Below, piece after piece: positions 45,538 to 53,684 of a stretch of 64,000 bases of DNA; position 1 is the first letter of the stretch, and every line of letters begins with the position of its first letter. The notes beneath the pieces are model-generated. The model searched no databases. It saw only the letters and a program-made list of their open reading frames with translations, and was not told the origin of the DNA. Origin of the DNA: Bacteroidota bacterium (GTDB taxonomy: Bacteria; Bacteroidota; Bacteroidia; B-17B0; Aurantibacillaceae); NCBI GenBank assembly GCA_021155905.1, contig JAJNBG010000011.1, positions 104,355-168,354 on the forward strand, given 5' to 3'. The position numbers and the translations under genes were made by a program.

Positions 45538-46050
45538 TTAGTGATGATGTCCACCCGGTCCATGAACATGTCCATGATCCAGTTCTTCCTGGGTAGCTTC
45601 TCTTACAGATAATACTTCTCCAACAAAGTGTAAGTTATGATCAGCTAAAGGATGATTGAAATCCATGATCACGTGATCATTTCCGATTTCCTGTACAAAA
45701 CCCATCAGTTGGTTTCCGTCAGCATCGTTCATCATTAATTCTTCACCTTCTTTTACGCGTTCAGCATCAAATTCGCCGTCCACATGAAATGCTTCTTTAG
45801 GAATTTTAGCAATCATTTCTTTATCAGAAATACCGTATCCGTTTGCAGGAGTTACTTTGAAATCAAATTTATCACCTACTTTTTTACCCAATAGATTTTT
45901 TTCAAAATCAGGTAATAACTGGCCAACTCCAAATATAAAAGTAAAGGGATGGTCAGTTGAGGTTTGTTCAACCAGTTCTGGTGTTTCGTTGTCGACGTGA
46001 GATGATAAATGATAATTTACCGATACCACTTTGTTTTGATCAATGGTCAT
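45538..46050 (-). CDS. FKBP-type peptidyl-prolyl isomerase, SlyD-like, with His-rich tail
   Basis: A 170-residue prolyl isomerase and folding helper. The N-terminal FKBP part (VVSVNYHLSS ... FIFGVGQLLPDFEKNLLGKKVGDKFDFKV) is interrupted by an inserted-in-flap domain (about 75-125, KIPKEAFHVDG) and resumes at MDFNHPLADHNLHF, the SlyD arrangement. It ends GHVHGPGGHHH, a metal-binding His tail as in SlyD, which delivers Ni2+ to hydrogenases; no hydrogenase genes are nearby. ATG 46050 is chosen over a start at 46095, which would run into the palindromic repeat upstream. Confidence 0.88.
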   Translation of the reverse strand: MTIDQNKVVSVNYHLSSHVDNETPELVEQTSTDHPFTFIFGVGQLLPDFEKNLLGKKVGDKFDFKVTPANGYGISDKEMIAKIPKEAFHVDGEFDAERVKEGEELMMNDADGNQLMGFVQEIGNDHVIMDFNHPLADHNLHFVGEVLSVREATQEELDHGHVHGPGGHHH

Positions 46051-46071
46051 TTTTTTATTTTTTGTTTTTTG

Positions 46072-46149
46072 GTCATGCTGAACTTGTTTCAGCATCTCCT
46101 GTATTATACTATTTATTTAGAACAGATACTGAAACAAGTTCAGGATGAC
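46072..46149. repeat. Palindromic intergenic element (CTGAACTTGTTTCAG-type)
   Basis: Two inverted arms: left GTCATGCTGAACTTGTTTCA from 46072 and right CTGAAACAAGTTCAGGATGAC ending 46149, with only two mismatches over about 26 bp and a 25-bp AT-rich loop. It lies between two same-strand genes and matches a sequence type scattered in intergenic regions of Bacteroidota. Confidence 0.82.
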
Positions 46150-46169
46150 TGCCCACGTTCTTATTTGTT

Positions 46170-47693
46170 TTAAAAATCAAATTTAATTCCCTGAGATAAA
46201 GTCAATTTTGTTCCATAATTGATGGTGTTGGTTTGACGACGCATATACGCTTTCCAGCTGTCTGAACCACTTTCGCGGCCACCACCTGTTTCTTTCTCAC
46301 CACCAAATGCTCCGCCAATTTCAGCACCGCTGGTTCCAATATTAACGTTGGCAATACCACAGTCGCTTCCGTTTGCAGATAAGAACTGTTCTGCTTCACG
46401 CATATTCAGTGTCATGATAGATGAAGATAAACCCTGAGGAACTCCGTTCTGCAGTGCAATCGCTTCATCCAAGGTTTTATATTTCATGATGTATAAAATA
46501 GGAGCAAAGGTTTCATGCTGAACAATTTCAAAATCATTTTTTGCTTCTGCAATACAAGGTTTCACATAACATCCGCTTTCATATCCTTTTCCTTCTAAAA
46601 CACCGCCCGGAACTAATATTTTTCCACCCTCAGCAATTACTTTTTCAATTGAAGCCATGTAATCTTTAACCGCACCTTTGTCAATTAACGGACCAACGTG
46701 ATTCTTTTCATTTAACGGATCACCAATTACTAATTGCTTGTATGCGTTGATCAGTTTTTGTTTAACATCTTCGTAGATATCTTCATGAATGATTAAACGA
46801 CGGGTTGAAGTGCAACGTTGTCCTGCTGTTCCAACTGCTCCAAAAACCAGTCCGGGTAAAACAGCTTGTAAATCTGCATTTGGCGTAATAATCACGGCGT
46901 TGTTTCCACCTAATTCTAAAATAGAACGGCCAAATCGACTTGCCACTTTTGAACCAACGATTCTTCCAACACGGGTTGAACCGGTAGCAGATACTAAAGG
47001 AACACGACCATCTTCACACATTTTTTCTCCGATAGATCCCGGGCTTACTAATAAACAGGAAACTCCTTCCGGTAAATTATTGGCTTCCGCAACTTCGTTC
47101 CAGATATTGTGGCAGGCCACAGCACATAAAGGAACTTTGCTTGATGGCTTCCAGATACAAACATCTCCGCAGATCCAGGCTAAAGCTGTATTCCAGTTCC
47201 AAACGGCAACCGGGAAATTGAAAGCGGAAATAATTCCTACAATTCCCAATGGATGCCATTGCTCATACATACGGTGGCTTTCTCTCTCAGAATGCATGGT
47301 TAAACCATATAACTGGCGCGATACACCTACAGCGAAATCGCAGATATCGATCATTTCCTGAACTTCGCCCAAACCTTCCTGGTAAGATTTACCCATTTCA
47401 TAAGAAACCAGTTTACCTAACTCATTCTTTTTTGCACGTAATTTCTCTCCATACTGGCGAACAATTTCTCCACGTTTAGGTGCTGGAATATTGCGCCATA
47501 CTTTAAACGCTTCAGAAGCTACCTGAACTACTTTTTCATAATCTGCTTCATTGGCAACTTTTACTTTTGCAATTAATTTACCATCAACCGGGCTATATGA
47601 TTCGATAATGTCTCCACTGGCAAAATAATTTTTACCGGTAGCACAACCATTATTTATATCTTTTATTCCTAAGGTTTTTAATACTTTTTCCAT
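46170..47693 (-). CDS. ALDH7-family aldehyde dehydrogenase (antiquitin / piperideine-6-carboxylate dehydrogenase-like)
   Basis: A 507-residue NAD(P)-dependent dehydrogenase. The catalytic Cys is in GTAGQRCTSTRR, the general-base Glu in LELGGNNAVI, and the cofactor motif in VSATGSTRVGR. The SAFNFPVAVWNWNTALAWICGD stretch and GGAFGGEKETGGGRESGSD end are characteristic of ALDH7, whose members oxidise 2-aminoadipate 6-semialdehyde in lysine breakdown. Lysine-degradation partner genes are not present, so the substrate is inferred from subfamily likeness. It has its own promoter and is separated from the SlyD gene by the palindromic element. Confidence 0.9.
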   Translation of the reverse strand: MEKVLKTLGIKDINNGCATGKNYFASGDIIESYSPVDGKLIAKVKVANEADYEKVVQVASEAFKVWRNIPAPKRGEIVRQYGEKLRAKKNELGKLVSYEMGKSYQEGLGEVQEMIDICDFAVGVSRQLYGLTMHSERESHRMYEQWHPLGIVGIISAFNFPVAVWNWNTALAWICGDVCIWKPSSKVPLCAVACHNIWNEVAEANNLPEGVSCLLVSPGSIGEKMCEDGRVPLVSATGSTRVGRIVGSKVASRFGRSILELGGNNAVIITPNADLQAVLPGLVFGAVGTAGQRCTSTRRLIIHEDIYEDVKQKLINAYKQLVIGDPLNEKNHVGPLIDKGAVKDYMASIEKVIAEGGKILVPGGVLEGKGYESGCYVKPCIAEAKNDFEIVQHETFAPILYIMKYKTLDEAIALQNGVPQGLSSSIMTLNMREAEQFLSANGSDCGIANVNIGTSGAEIGGAFGGEKETGGGRESGSDSWKAYMRRQTNTINYGTKLTLSQGIKFDF

Positions 47694-47727
47694 ATCTGTT
47701 TAATCTATATTTTTATTTTTTGAACGT

Positions 47728-47760
47728 TAAATATACCCATTATATCAACTTTGATTCAAG
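47728..47760 (-). promoter_or_regulatory. Promoter of the ALDH7-like gene (CTTG - 21 bp - TATATTTA)
   Basis: On the minus strand a -33 CTTG (47760-47757) and a -7 TATATTTA (47735-47728) are 21 bp apart, close to Bacteroidota consensus, about 35 nt before the ATG at 47693. Confidence 0.5.
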
Positions 47761-47905
47761 AAATTAGACAAAATGTGAAAAACTTGAATTTTACGTCTTC
47801 TAGTTAAAAAACAAGGTTTAAAAACTTGATTTACAGAGTTTTGCTATTGCGTTGCGATCCTTATAAATTTTATGATAAACGACAATTTTCTGGAAAAACG
47901 AAAAT

Positions 47906-48589
47906 TTACGCTCTCTTTTTAATCTGGACGAGGTTAACAAAGAATGAAAAAGCCATAGAGAAGTAAATATATGCTTTTGGAATATGCAGATGAAATCCTT
48001 CTGCTATTAATGCTAATCCAATCATCATTAAAAAGCAAAGCGCTAATACTTTCAACGAAGGATGCCTGTTGATGAAGCCGCTGATTTTTTTGGATACCAA
48101 TAGCATGATGGTGATTGAAACTATCACGGCTACATACATGATCCAAAGCTCATCTACCAAACCAACCGCGGTAATGATACTATCAACAGAAAATACTAAA
48201 TCCAGTAACAAAATCTGGCCGATAGTACTTTTAAATGAGCTATAAACTTTGATTCCCGAGTGTTCTTTGTCTTCTGTTTTTTCAAAAATTTCTTTGCTGC
48301 TTTTATATAACAAAAACAATCCTCCGGCAATTAAAATAATATCTTTTCCGGAAAAGGATTTATTAAAGACAGTAAACAATGCCTGATCTAATTTTAAAAT
48401 CCAGCTGATTCCCGCCAATAATACCAATCTTAAAATAAGGGCAAGGCTAAGTCCTATTAATCTTGCTTTTCCGCGTGTTTCTGCCGGTAATTTATCGGTT
48501 AACAGGGAAATAAAAATGATGTTATCAATTCCGAGAACAATTTCTAAAACGATAAGCGTGATCAGGGATATAATAATTTCTGTGCTCAT
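47906..48589 (-). CDS. TerC-family integral membrane protein
   Basis: A 227-residue protein with about seven membrane helices. LEIVLGIDNIIFISLL near the start, with acidic Asp in the helix, and LLDLVFSVDSIITAVGLV later are the paired TerC motifs. Family members are tied to tellurite resistance and to Mn2+/Ca2+ export that protects envelope enzymes. It is the last gene of the minus-strand run that includes the DUF1801 and VOC proteins (31 bp gap to the preceding gene). The 212 bp beyond it contain the ALDH7 promoter and nothing else that I can see. Confidence 0.92.
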   Translation of the reverse strand: MSTEIIISLITLIVLEIVLGIDNIIFISLLTDKLPAETRGKARLIGLSLALILRLVLLAGISWILKLDQALFTVFNKSFSGKDIILIAGGLFLLYKSSKEIFEKTEDKEHSGIKVYSSFKSTIGQILLLDLVFSVDSIITAVGLVDELWIMYVAVIVSITIMLLVSKKISGFINRHPSLKVLALCFLMMIGLALIAEGFHLHIPKAYIYFSMAFSFFVNLVQIKKRA

Positions 48590-48620
48590 AGGTCTTTCGG
48601 TTTCCGGTTTGGCTTTTTAT

Positions 48621-48989
48621 TTAATTTTTTGATCTGGCTTTCTCGGTATTTTCTTTCACCCTGAACTTTACCATTTTTTTGATCAGTGTTAAAGGTAAGG
48701 GTTTATCAAGAGGAAATTGTACCGAGCCTTTGCCCTGTTTATAATTAGATAACTCCTCTTTGAAAGCATTGTGTCCGGATGGTAAAGAATAAAAACCAAT
48801 ATGATTTTTATAGGCAGCGAAATAAACCAGCATGCCGTGATATTTAAAAGCAGGCATATTATAGCTGATAACTTCTTCGGCCTTCGGAGCAACCGATTTA
48901 ATGGCAGATCTTAATTTTTCTAAAATGGGTTGAACACTTTCATCCTGTTTTAAAATATAAGAATCGATGTCTTTAAAAGTTGAATTCAT
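48621..48989 (-). CDS. DUF1801 (YdhG/iron-chaperone-like) protein
   Basis: A 122-residue cytoplasmic protein. Residues around EEVISYNMPAFKYHGMLVYFAAYKNHIGFYSLPSG are the conserved core of the DUF1801/YdhG fold, related to frataxin-like iron chaperones in shape; the role in vivo is not established. It starts 3 bp after the VOC gene in the same operon. The three-domain fusion further upstream contains a second DUF1801 domain. Confidence 0.85.
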   Translation of the reverse strand: MNSTFKDIDSYILKQDESVQPILEKLRSAIKSVAPKAEEVISYNMPAFKYHGMLVYFAAYKNHIGFYSLPSGHNAFKEELSNYKQGKGSVQFPLDKPLPLTLIKKMVKFRVKENTEKARSKN

Positions 48990-48992
48990 GAT

Positions 48993-49475
48993 TTACTGTG
49001 CCGCTTTTTTTAAGGCTTCAATATCAAATTTTTTCATCTGCATAAAAGCATGCATTACCTTTTGAGATTTTTGAGGATCTTTCATTAACGAGCCAAGTAT
49101 ATTTGGAACAATTTGCCAGGAAACCCCATATTTATCCTTTAGCCAGCCACATTGGCTTTCCTGTCCGCCGTCAGATGTCAATTCGTTCCAGTAATGGTCG
49201 ATCTCGTCCTGTGTTTCACAATTGACTACGATTGAAACTGATTCGTTAAATTTGAACAAGGGGCCGCCATTCAGAGCCATAAAATCAAGGCCATTCAATT
49301 TAAAAATGGCAGTCATCACCGTCCCTTCTGGCATGTGATGAATTTCAAAACCCTCTTTACCGTATCGGCTAATTGCACCCATTTCCGAGTTTTTAAAAAC
49401 AGATGTGTAAAACTGCGCGGCTTCTTCTGCTTTTTTATCAAACCATAAACAGATGCTCATTTTTTGTGAATTCAT
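48993..49475 (-). CDS. VOC-fold protein, PhnB / 3-demethylubiquinone methyltransferase-like
   Basis: A 160-residue cytoplasmic protein of the vicinal oxygen chelate superfamily, PhnB-type. It opens ICLWFDKKAEEAAQFYTSVFKNSE and includes FMALNGGPLFKFNESVSIVV and GGQESQCGWLKDKYGVSWQIVP, diagnostic for this branch (often mislabelled as a ubiquinone methyltransferase). No methyltransferase motif is present. Probably a small-molecule binding or resistance function. Member of the six-gene operon. Confidence 0.87.
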   Translation of the reverse strand: MNSQKMSICLWFDKKAEEAAQFYTSVFKNSEMGAISRYGKEGFEIHHMPEGTVMTAIFKLNGLDFMALNGGPLFKFNESVSIVVNCETQDEIDHYWNELTSDGGQESQCGWLKDKYGVSWQIVPNILGSLMKDPQKSQKVMHAFMQMKKFDIEALKKAAQ

Positions 49476-49491
49476 ATTTAAATAATTTTGA

Positions 49492-49944
49492 TTATTTATC
49501 TTCGCTTAATTGTTTCAGTGCTTTTAAGGCATTGGGCCACATCTCATCAAACATGTTTTTATATTCGGCATCCAATTGCATGTCCACTTTAACTTCTGTT
49601 TGATTTCCTTTTTCAGTGAATGTGTAATTTTCAAAAGAAGGCGTCCATTTTTTGACTTCATCACTGGTGGTGTCAACAATGCCATTCTTGATGATTCCCA
49701 AATGTTCAATGGAGATAAACTCGTATTTAATATTTTCTTTTATTCGGCTGTACATTCCCTGTAAATTCCCATCCTTATCGGGTCCTAGAAAACGGATCTC
49801 GCTTCCTTTCTCCCAATTGCCATCGTAGTAGGAGCCATCGTGAAACGCCTTCGTCCATTCACGGTAAGTTTTATCATTCAGCATGGTGTCCCATACTTTT
49901 TCTTTATTGGCATCAATTAGAATCGAATAGTGAATTGTTTCCAT
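49492..49944 (-). CDS. SRPBCC (START-like/AHSA1) domain protein
   Basis: A 150-residue single-domain protein. IDANKEKVWDTMLNDKTYREW at the start and the C-terminal amphipathic helix (MFDEMWPNALKALKQLSE) are typical of AHSA1/SRPBCC folds, which bind hydrophobic ligands in a deep pocket. No signal peptide. Sixteen bp from its neighbours on both sides and therefore part of the operon; ligand unknown. Confidence 0.85.
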   Translation of the reverse strand: METIHYSILIDANKEKVWDTMLNDKTYREWTKAFHDGSYYDGNWEKGSEIRFLGPDKDGNLQGMYSRIKENIKYEFISIEHLGIIKNGIVDTTSDEVKKWTPSFENYTFTEKGNQTEVKVDMQLDAEYKNMFDEMWPNALKALKQLSEDK

Positions 49945-49960
49945 TTTCTTTCGTGTTTTT

Positions 49961-50920
49961 TTATGTGTTAATTAAGGATATCCATTTTTTGATTATTGTT
50001 TGCAAATTCTTTTCTTTTGATTTCAGGTCTTTCAGATCATAAATTTTCATCATCCTGCGACCGTCTTTATACTCTCCCTCCAGTAAACCCGACGTGTCAT
50101 TTAATTTTGCACCCGTGGGAAATATCAGTAGGATATGATCTTTTTGGCGCAGGTTAGTGACAATCAGATCCCGTTTGTACTCCTTCGGATCGAATGCTTT
50201 CATTTCGCCGGTATAATAAAAGCTTGGTGCATTCCATTTGATCTGTTCTCCGATTTGTTGGTCTGTTTTTAAAATAATCTCCCTTAGGGCCTGCAGGATT
50301 TCCCTATAATCGGATTTTAATTTTTGAATATAATCCGACACTTCTTTCTGACTTTTATATTCTGATTTTTTTTCACGAACGCTGTCATCTTTTGCACGTA
50401 GTGCCAAACCATTTGTTTTTAAAATATCCCTGAGTTTCGGAAGGGAGCCAGGGCCCATTCCATGAAGGGATAAAAGGTCTTCCTCTGTTTTTTTGCTAAG
50501 TTGCACGATTGTTTTAATTCCTGCGTTGTCCAAAGCGCGTTGGGCAGGAGCAGACAGTTGAGAGAAAATCCCTTCCGCAGGTTTCTTATTCAGTTTGTTC
50601 AGTGATTTTTTAGGGGCAACGTTCTGATAGGAAGTTTTCAGCAGATCGTTCAAGACGCTTTTTCGGACTTTTTTTAATTCAACTTCAGTCCAGCCTTGTT
50701 TGCCCCAGGTGCCTTTTACAGGATAAATAATGGTTTGATCGTAAGCACTAAAAACGGATTGTTCCACTTCTGATAGCTTCACGACTACCTTTTGCGTCTT
50801 TATATCAAGGGTAGCAAATATTTTTTTATTCACCCGAAAAGACGGTTTGTCAAAATGGGCTTGTTGCTCTGCCGAGTCAAAAGAGAGAGCTATTTTTATG
50901 AAATGATCGACGCTTACCAT
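49961..50920 (-). CDS. Three-domain fusion: MmcQ/YjbR - helix-hairpin-helix - DUF1801
   Basis: A 319-residue cytoplasmic protein. Residues 1-105 match the MmcQ/YjbR DNA-binding-like fold (FDKPSFRVNKKIFATLD ... IYPVKGTWGKQGWTEV). Residues about 118-175 match the helix-hairpin-helix of the RNA polymerase alpha C-terminal domain type (LSAPAQRALDNAGI ... LLSLHGMGPGSLPKLRDIL). Residues about 190-319 are DUF1801 (IKWNAPSFYYTGEM ... RMMKIYDLKDLK). Two of the three modules suggest nucleic-acid contact. Function unknown. Three bp from the VOC gene upstream, so co-transcribed. Confidence 0.82.
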   Translation of the reverse strand: MVSVDHFIKIALSFDSAEQQAHFDKPSFRVNKKIFATLDIKTQKVVVKLSEVEQSVFSAYDQTIIYPVKGTWGKQGWTEVELKKVRKSVLNDLLKTSYQNVAPKKSLNKLNKKPAEGIFSQLSAPAQRALDNAGIKTIVQLSKKTEEDLLSLHGMGPGSLPKLRDILKTNGLALRAKDDSVREKKSEYKSQKEVSDYIQKLKSDYREILQALREIILKTDQQIGEQIKWNAPSFYYTGEMKAFDPKEYKRDLIVTNLRQKDHILLIFPTGAKLNDTSGLLEGEYKDGRRMMKIYDLKDLKSKEKNLQTIIKKWISLINT

Positions 50921-50923
50921 ATG

Positions 50924-51331
50924 TTATGCTTGTGGCAGTTTGCTTTCATCCATATATAATAGTTCCCATTGATGTCCGTCAGGATCAGCAAAACTGTGCT
51001 GATACATCCAGTCATGATCGGCCGCTTCCATATAAACAGATCCGCCTGCCTCTTTGGCGATGTTGACCAGCTCAACCACTTTGTCTTTACTTTCCACATC
51101 AATAGCCAATAACACCTGCGTAGTTTTGGTGGCATCGGCTATTTCTTTTTTCGTGAAAGATTTAAATTTTTCATAGGTCAGCAGCATCACAAAAATGGTT
51201 TCATTTAGCACCATGCAGGCCGCTGTCTTATCAGTGAACTGAGGGTTATTTGTAAACCCCAGTTTTGTATAAAACCCAATGGAGCCGTTCAGGTTCTTTA
51301 CCGGAAGATTGATGAAAATTTTAGTCGTCAT
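50924..51331 (-). CDS. VOC-family glyoxalase-like protein
   Basis: A 135-residue protein of the glyoxalase/bleomycin-resistance fold: FINLPVKNLNGSIGFYTKLGF at the start and SFADPDGHQWELLYMD at the end with the conserved Glu. Such proteins bind metal and act on small electrophiles or antibiotics. It is the first gene of the minus-strand operon that continues to TerC; a possible -7 box TAATTTCG (minus strand, 51376-51369) lies upstream. Confidence 0.87.
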   Translation of the reverse strand: MTTKIFINLPVKNLNGSIGFYTKLGFTNNPQFTDKTAACMVLNETIFVMLLTYEKFKSFTKKEIADATKTTQVLLAIDVESKDKVVELVNIAKEAGGSVYMEAADHDWMYQHSFADPDGHQWELLYMDESKLPQA

Positions 51332-51451
51332 TCTAAAAAATTGCGTTATGTAATTCTTTGTTTAATGTCGAAATTACATGCATTATTTGGATCCATTATT
51401 ATGTGGAACCAATTTTTTTTCAATTTTTTAGGTTAGAACTTATGTAAGGAA

Positions 51452-51637
51452 CTATTTTCCTTTTTTTCCTTTAGTGTGACCTGGATTGGTTGTATTTGGA
51501 TGATGTGGATTATTGGAGTTTTTAGACGATCCGCGGGGCGAACCTCCCCCATGATGAGTAAATATAAGGCAAGAGGTAGAACCGATCATTAAACAAAGGG
51601 CTATAGTTAAGACGGAGATAGAGCGAAATAATTTCAT
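51452..51637 (-). CDS. Small His/Gly-rich putative lipoprotein, 61 residues
   Basis: Short exported protein. The hydrophobic start LFRSISVLTIALCLMIGSTSC ends in a plausible lipoprotein Cys (about residue 23), followed by a flexible tail rich in His, Asn, Pro, Ser and Lys ending TKGKKGK. The tail has several His residues that could bind metal. Similar tiny His-rich lipoproteins are common in Bacteroidota, without known role. An imperfect inverted repeat (51661-51678, ATATGAT / ATCATAT) lies just upstream. Confidence 0.6.
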   Translation of the reverse strand: MKLFRSISVLTIALCLMIGSTSCLIFTHHGGGSPRGSSKNSNNPHHPNTTNPGHTKGKKGK

Positions 51638-51758
51638 TTTGTTGATTTAATTTAAATGTGATATGATGGAGTATCATATTTCACAGGTAAAGGTCAACTA
51701 ATGGAAACGGATTATTCTACATAACTTAGGAAAGAAGTTACATTAATCCCACTTGTGT

Positions 51759-52181
51759 TTAATCAATTGTTGCAATCACCTTCAGCTCAATGGCAATAGG
51801 GGTAGGCAGACAGTTGATCTCAATAGTTGTGCGGCAGGGAGGATTTTCTTTAAAGTACTCGGCCCATAATTTGTTATAGGTTGGGAAATCGTCCTTCATG
51901 TTGGTTAAAAAAACCTGAACATCCACTATTTTATTCCAGCTGCTTCCGGAATCTTCTAAAATATATTTGATGTTCCTGAATACACTATGACATTGCGCAG
52001 CGATATCATAAGACGTAATTTTTCCGTTTTCGTCCAGTTCAACGCCGGGTATTTTTTTAGTGCCTCTTTCACGTGGACCAACGCCGCTCAAAAATAATAA
52101 ATTTCCTACACGACGGGCATGTGGATATAAACCAACTGGTTCAGGAGCTTTGGATGATTCGATTGAGTTTTGATTTTCCAT
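51759..52181 (-). CDS. RidA-family deaminase, 2-aminomuconate deaminase-like
   Basis: A 140-residue protein of the RidA/YjgF fold. Conserved segments are YPHARRVGNLLFLSGVGPRE, DVQVFLTNMKDDFPTYNKLW and PCRTTIEINCLP, the last containing the active-site Arg. The extended N-terminus and GPRERGTKKIPG are reminiscent of 2-aminomuconate deaminases of the 2-nitrobenzoate/kynurenine pathway rather than housekeeping RidA. An aminomuconate-semialdehyde-dehydrogenase-like gene lies 1.5 kb upstream on the same strand, which fits. RidA proteins otherwise remove reactive imines. Confidence 0.85.
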   Translation of the reverse strand: MENQNSIESSKAPEPVGLYPHARRVGNLLFLSGVGPRERGTKKIPGVELDENGKITSYDIAAQCHSVFRNIKYILEDSGSSWNKIVDVQVFLTNMKDDFPTYNKLWAEYFKENPPCRTTIEINCLPTPIAIELKVIATID

Positions 52182-52197
52182 ATGCTATGCTTGAATT

Positions 52198-52539
52198 TTA
52201 AAGAGTGACTTCAATTTTGATGCTTTTATCCATTAAACCGACATTGTCGACTTGCGCTAATTTTTTAGTTCCGTTGTGTACGGTGATCCACCTGGTTTTT
52301 GATTTATTGGCCCGCTTCTGGTCAATTTTAAAACTGCCATCCTGCAAAGTGTACATTTGACCGATGATGACTTCTGAGCAGTTTTCGCCATTTTCTTTAC
52401 ACTGAACGTAGCTCACTAAAACATTAGGCACGCCTTCTCCGGTCGTTTTATTAACGACTGTTCCTGCAATACTGGTTTTTTTGGAATCGCAGTTAAATAG
52501 TAAAAGACTTGTCAGTATAATCAGTAAATGGTGTTTCAT
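52198..52539 (-). CDS. Small lipoprotein with carboxypeptidase-regulatory-like domain
   Basis: A 113-residue lipoprotein: signal peptide LLIILTSLLLFNC with Cys17 as the lipidation site, followed by a single beta-sandwich (IAGTVVNKTTGEGVPNVLVSY ... DGSFKI), the transthyretin-like module seen in many Bacteroidota surface proteins. Start ATG overlaps the thiL stop (TAATG), so translation is coupled to thiL, though no functional tie is evident. Confidence 0.75.
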   Translation of the reverse strand: MKHHLLIILTSLLLFNCDSKKTSIAGTVVNKTTGEGVPNVLVSYVQCKENGENCSEVIIGQMYTLQDGSFKIDQKRANKSKTRWITVHNGTKKLAQVDNVGLMDKSIKIEVTL

Positions 52540-53585
52540 TAGTTTTGTTTAAATGCGTTCCATCCCTGTGCAGTAATAGGGTGAGAAGTTCCGGCCTTCG
52601 CTACTAAATTGACACCGCTGCTTTTAGGCGTCATGTGACCAATGATAGTAAAATCAGGCAAATGCTTGATTTTATCATAATCTGCCATTGGTACGGTAAA
52701 TAACAATTCGTAATCTTCTCCACCGCTTAATGCGCAAACGGTTGGGTCGAGGTTAAACTCACGCGCTCGGTCAAACGTTTGCGGGTCGAGTGGAATTTTT
52801 TCTTCATATAATTCACAACCTAATTCGGATTGCGTACACAAATGCATGAGTTCAGATGCCAGTCCGTCGCTTACATCGATCATGCTCGTAGGTTTTACTC
52901 CCAGGGCTTTCAATTGTTCAATAATATCCACCCTTGCTTCAGGTTTTAACTGTCGTTCCAATATGTAATCATTTCCAACCAGGTCAGGTTGAATATTAGG
53001 ATTATCCTTAAAGACAAATTTTTCTCTTTCCAGCACCTGTAGTCCCATATAGGCGCCGCCCAGGTCACCGCTTACGCAGAGCAGGTCTTTTTCTTTAGCC
53101 CCGTTTCTATAAACAATGTCTTCTTTGTTGGCTTCTCCGATTACGGTAATGCTAATAATCAATCCACTGGTTGTGGAAGTTGTATCTCCGCCAATCAGAT
53201 CCACTTTGTATTTATTGCAGGCAAACAACATTCCGGCATAGAGTTCTTCCAACGCTTCTACTGAGAAACGATTCGAGGCAGCAATACTAACGGTTACCTG
53301 CTTGGGTGTCCCGTTCATCGCGCAAATGTCTGAAAGGTTAACAATGATGGATTTATATCCTAAGTGTTTTAACGGAACATAGGTTAAGTCAAAATGCACA
53401 CCTTCCACCAACATATCTGTTGAAACCAACGTGTGTTTTTCATTATCATACTTGATGACAGCTGCGTCGTCACCAATTCCTTTCACAGATGACTCGTTAT
53501 GGATCTCCACGTGTTCGGTTAAGTGCTTAATCAGTCCAAATTCTCCAAGCGTTGTTAATTCTGTTCTCTCGCTGTTTTCTAACAT
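52539..53585 (-). CDS. thiL: Thiamine-monophosphate kinase
   Basis: Phosphorylates thiamine monophosphate to the active cofactor thiamine diphosphate using ATP. The 348-residue protein starts with LGEFGLIKHLTEH and has the metal-binding GIGDDAAV motif, VSTDMLVEGVHFDL, LSDICAMNG, the LIGGDTTS site, and CVSGDLGGAYMGLQV, SMIDVSDGLASEL and LSGGEDYELLFTV near the end. Length and motifs are normal. No other thiamine genes are in the window. Confidence 0.95.
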   Translation of the reverse strand: MLENSERTELTTLGEFGLIKHLTEHVEIHNESSVKGIGDDAAVIKYDNEKHTLVSTDMLVEGVHFDLTYVPLKHLGYKSIIVNLSDICAMNGTPKQVTVSIAASNRFSVEALEELYAGMLFACNKYKVDLIGGDTTSTTSGLIISITVIGEANKEDIVYRNGAKEKDLLCVSGDLGGAYMGLQVLEREKFVFKDNPNIQPDLVGNDYILERQLKPEARVDIIEQLKALGVKPTSMIDVSDGLASELMHLCTQSELGCELYEEKIPLDPQTFDRAREFNLDPTVCALSGGEDYELLFTVPMADYDKIKHLPDFTIIGHMTPKSSGVNLVAKAGTSHPITAQGWNAFKQN

Positions 53586-53684
53586 TTATTTTTTTCTTCT
53601 TATTGATTACGAATTTCTTTACGAATACGAATCTGGGTTTTTTACCTTTTTTGTCTCTTTAATCTTTTATGTCTCTTAATTCTT

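Noticed and set aside
46051..46095. Longer start for the SlyD-like protein at 46095
   Set aside because: Would encode the palindromic intergenic element; the family begins at the ATG at 46050.
48993..49475. Ubiquinone methyltransferase
   Set aside because: No SAM-binding motif; this is the PhnB-type VOC fold often mislabelled that way.
51657..51686. Imperfect inverted repeat ATATGAT/ATCATAT as an operator
   Set aside because: Short and AT-rich; could be chance. No regulator gene nearby.
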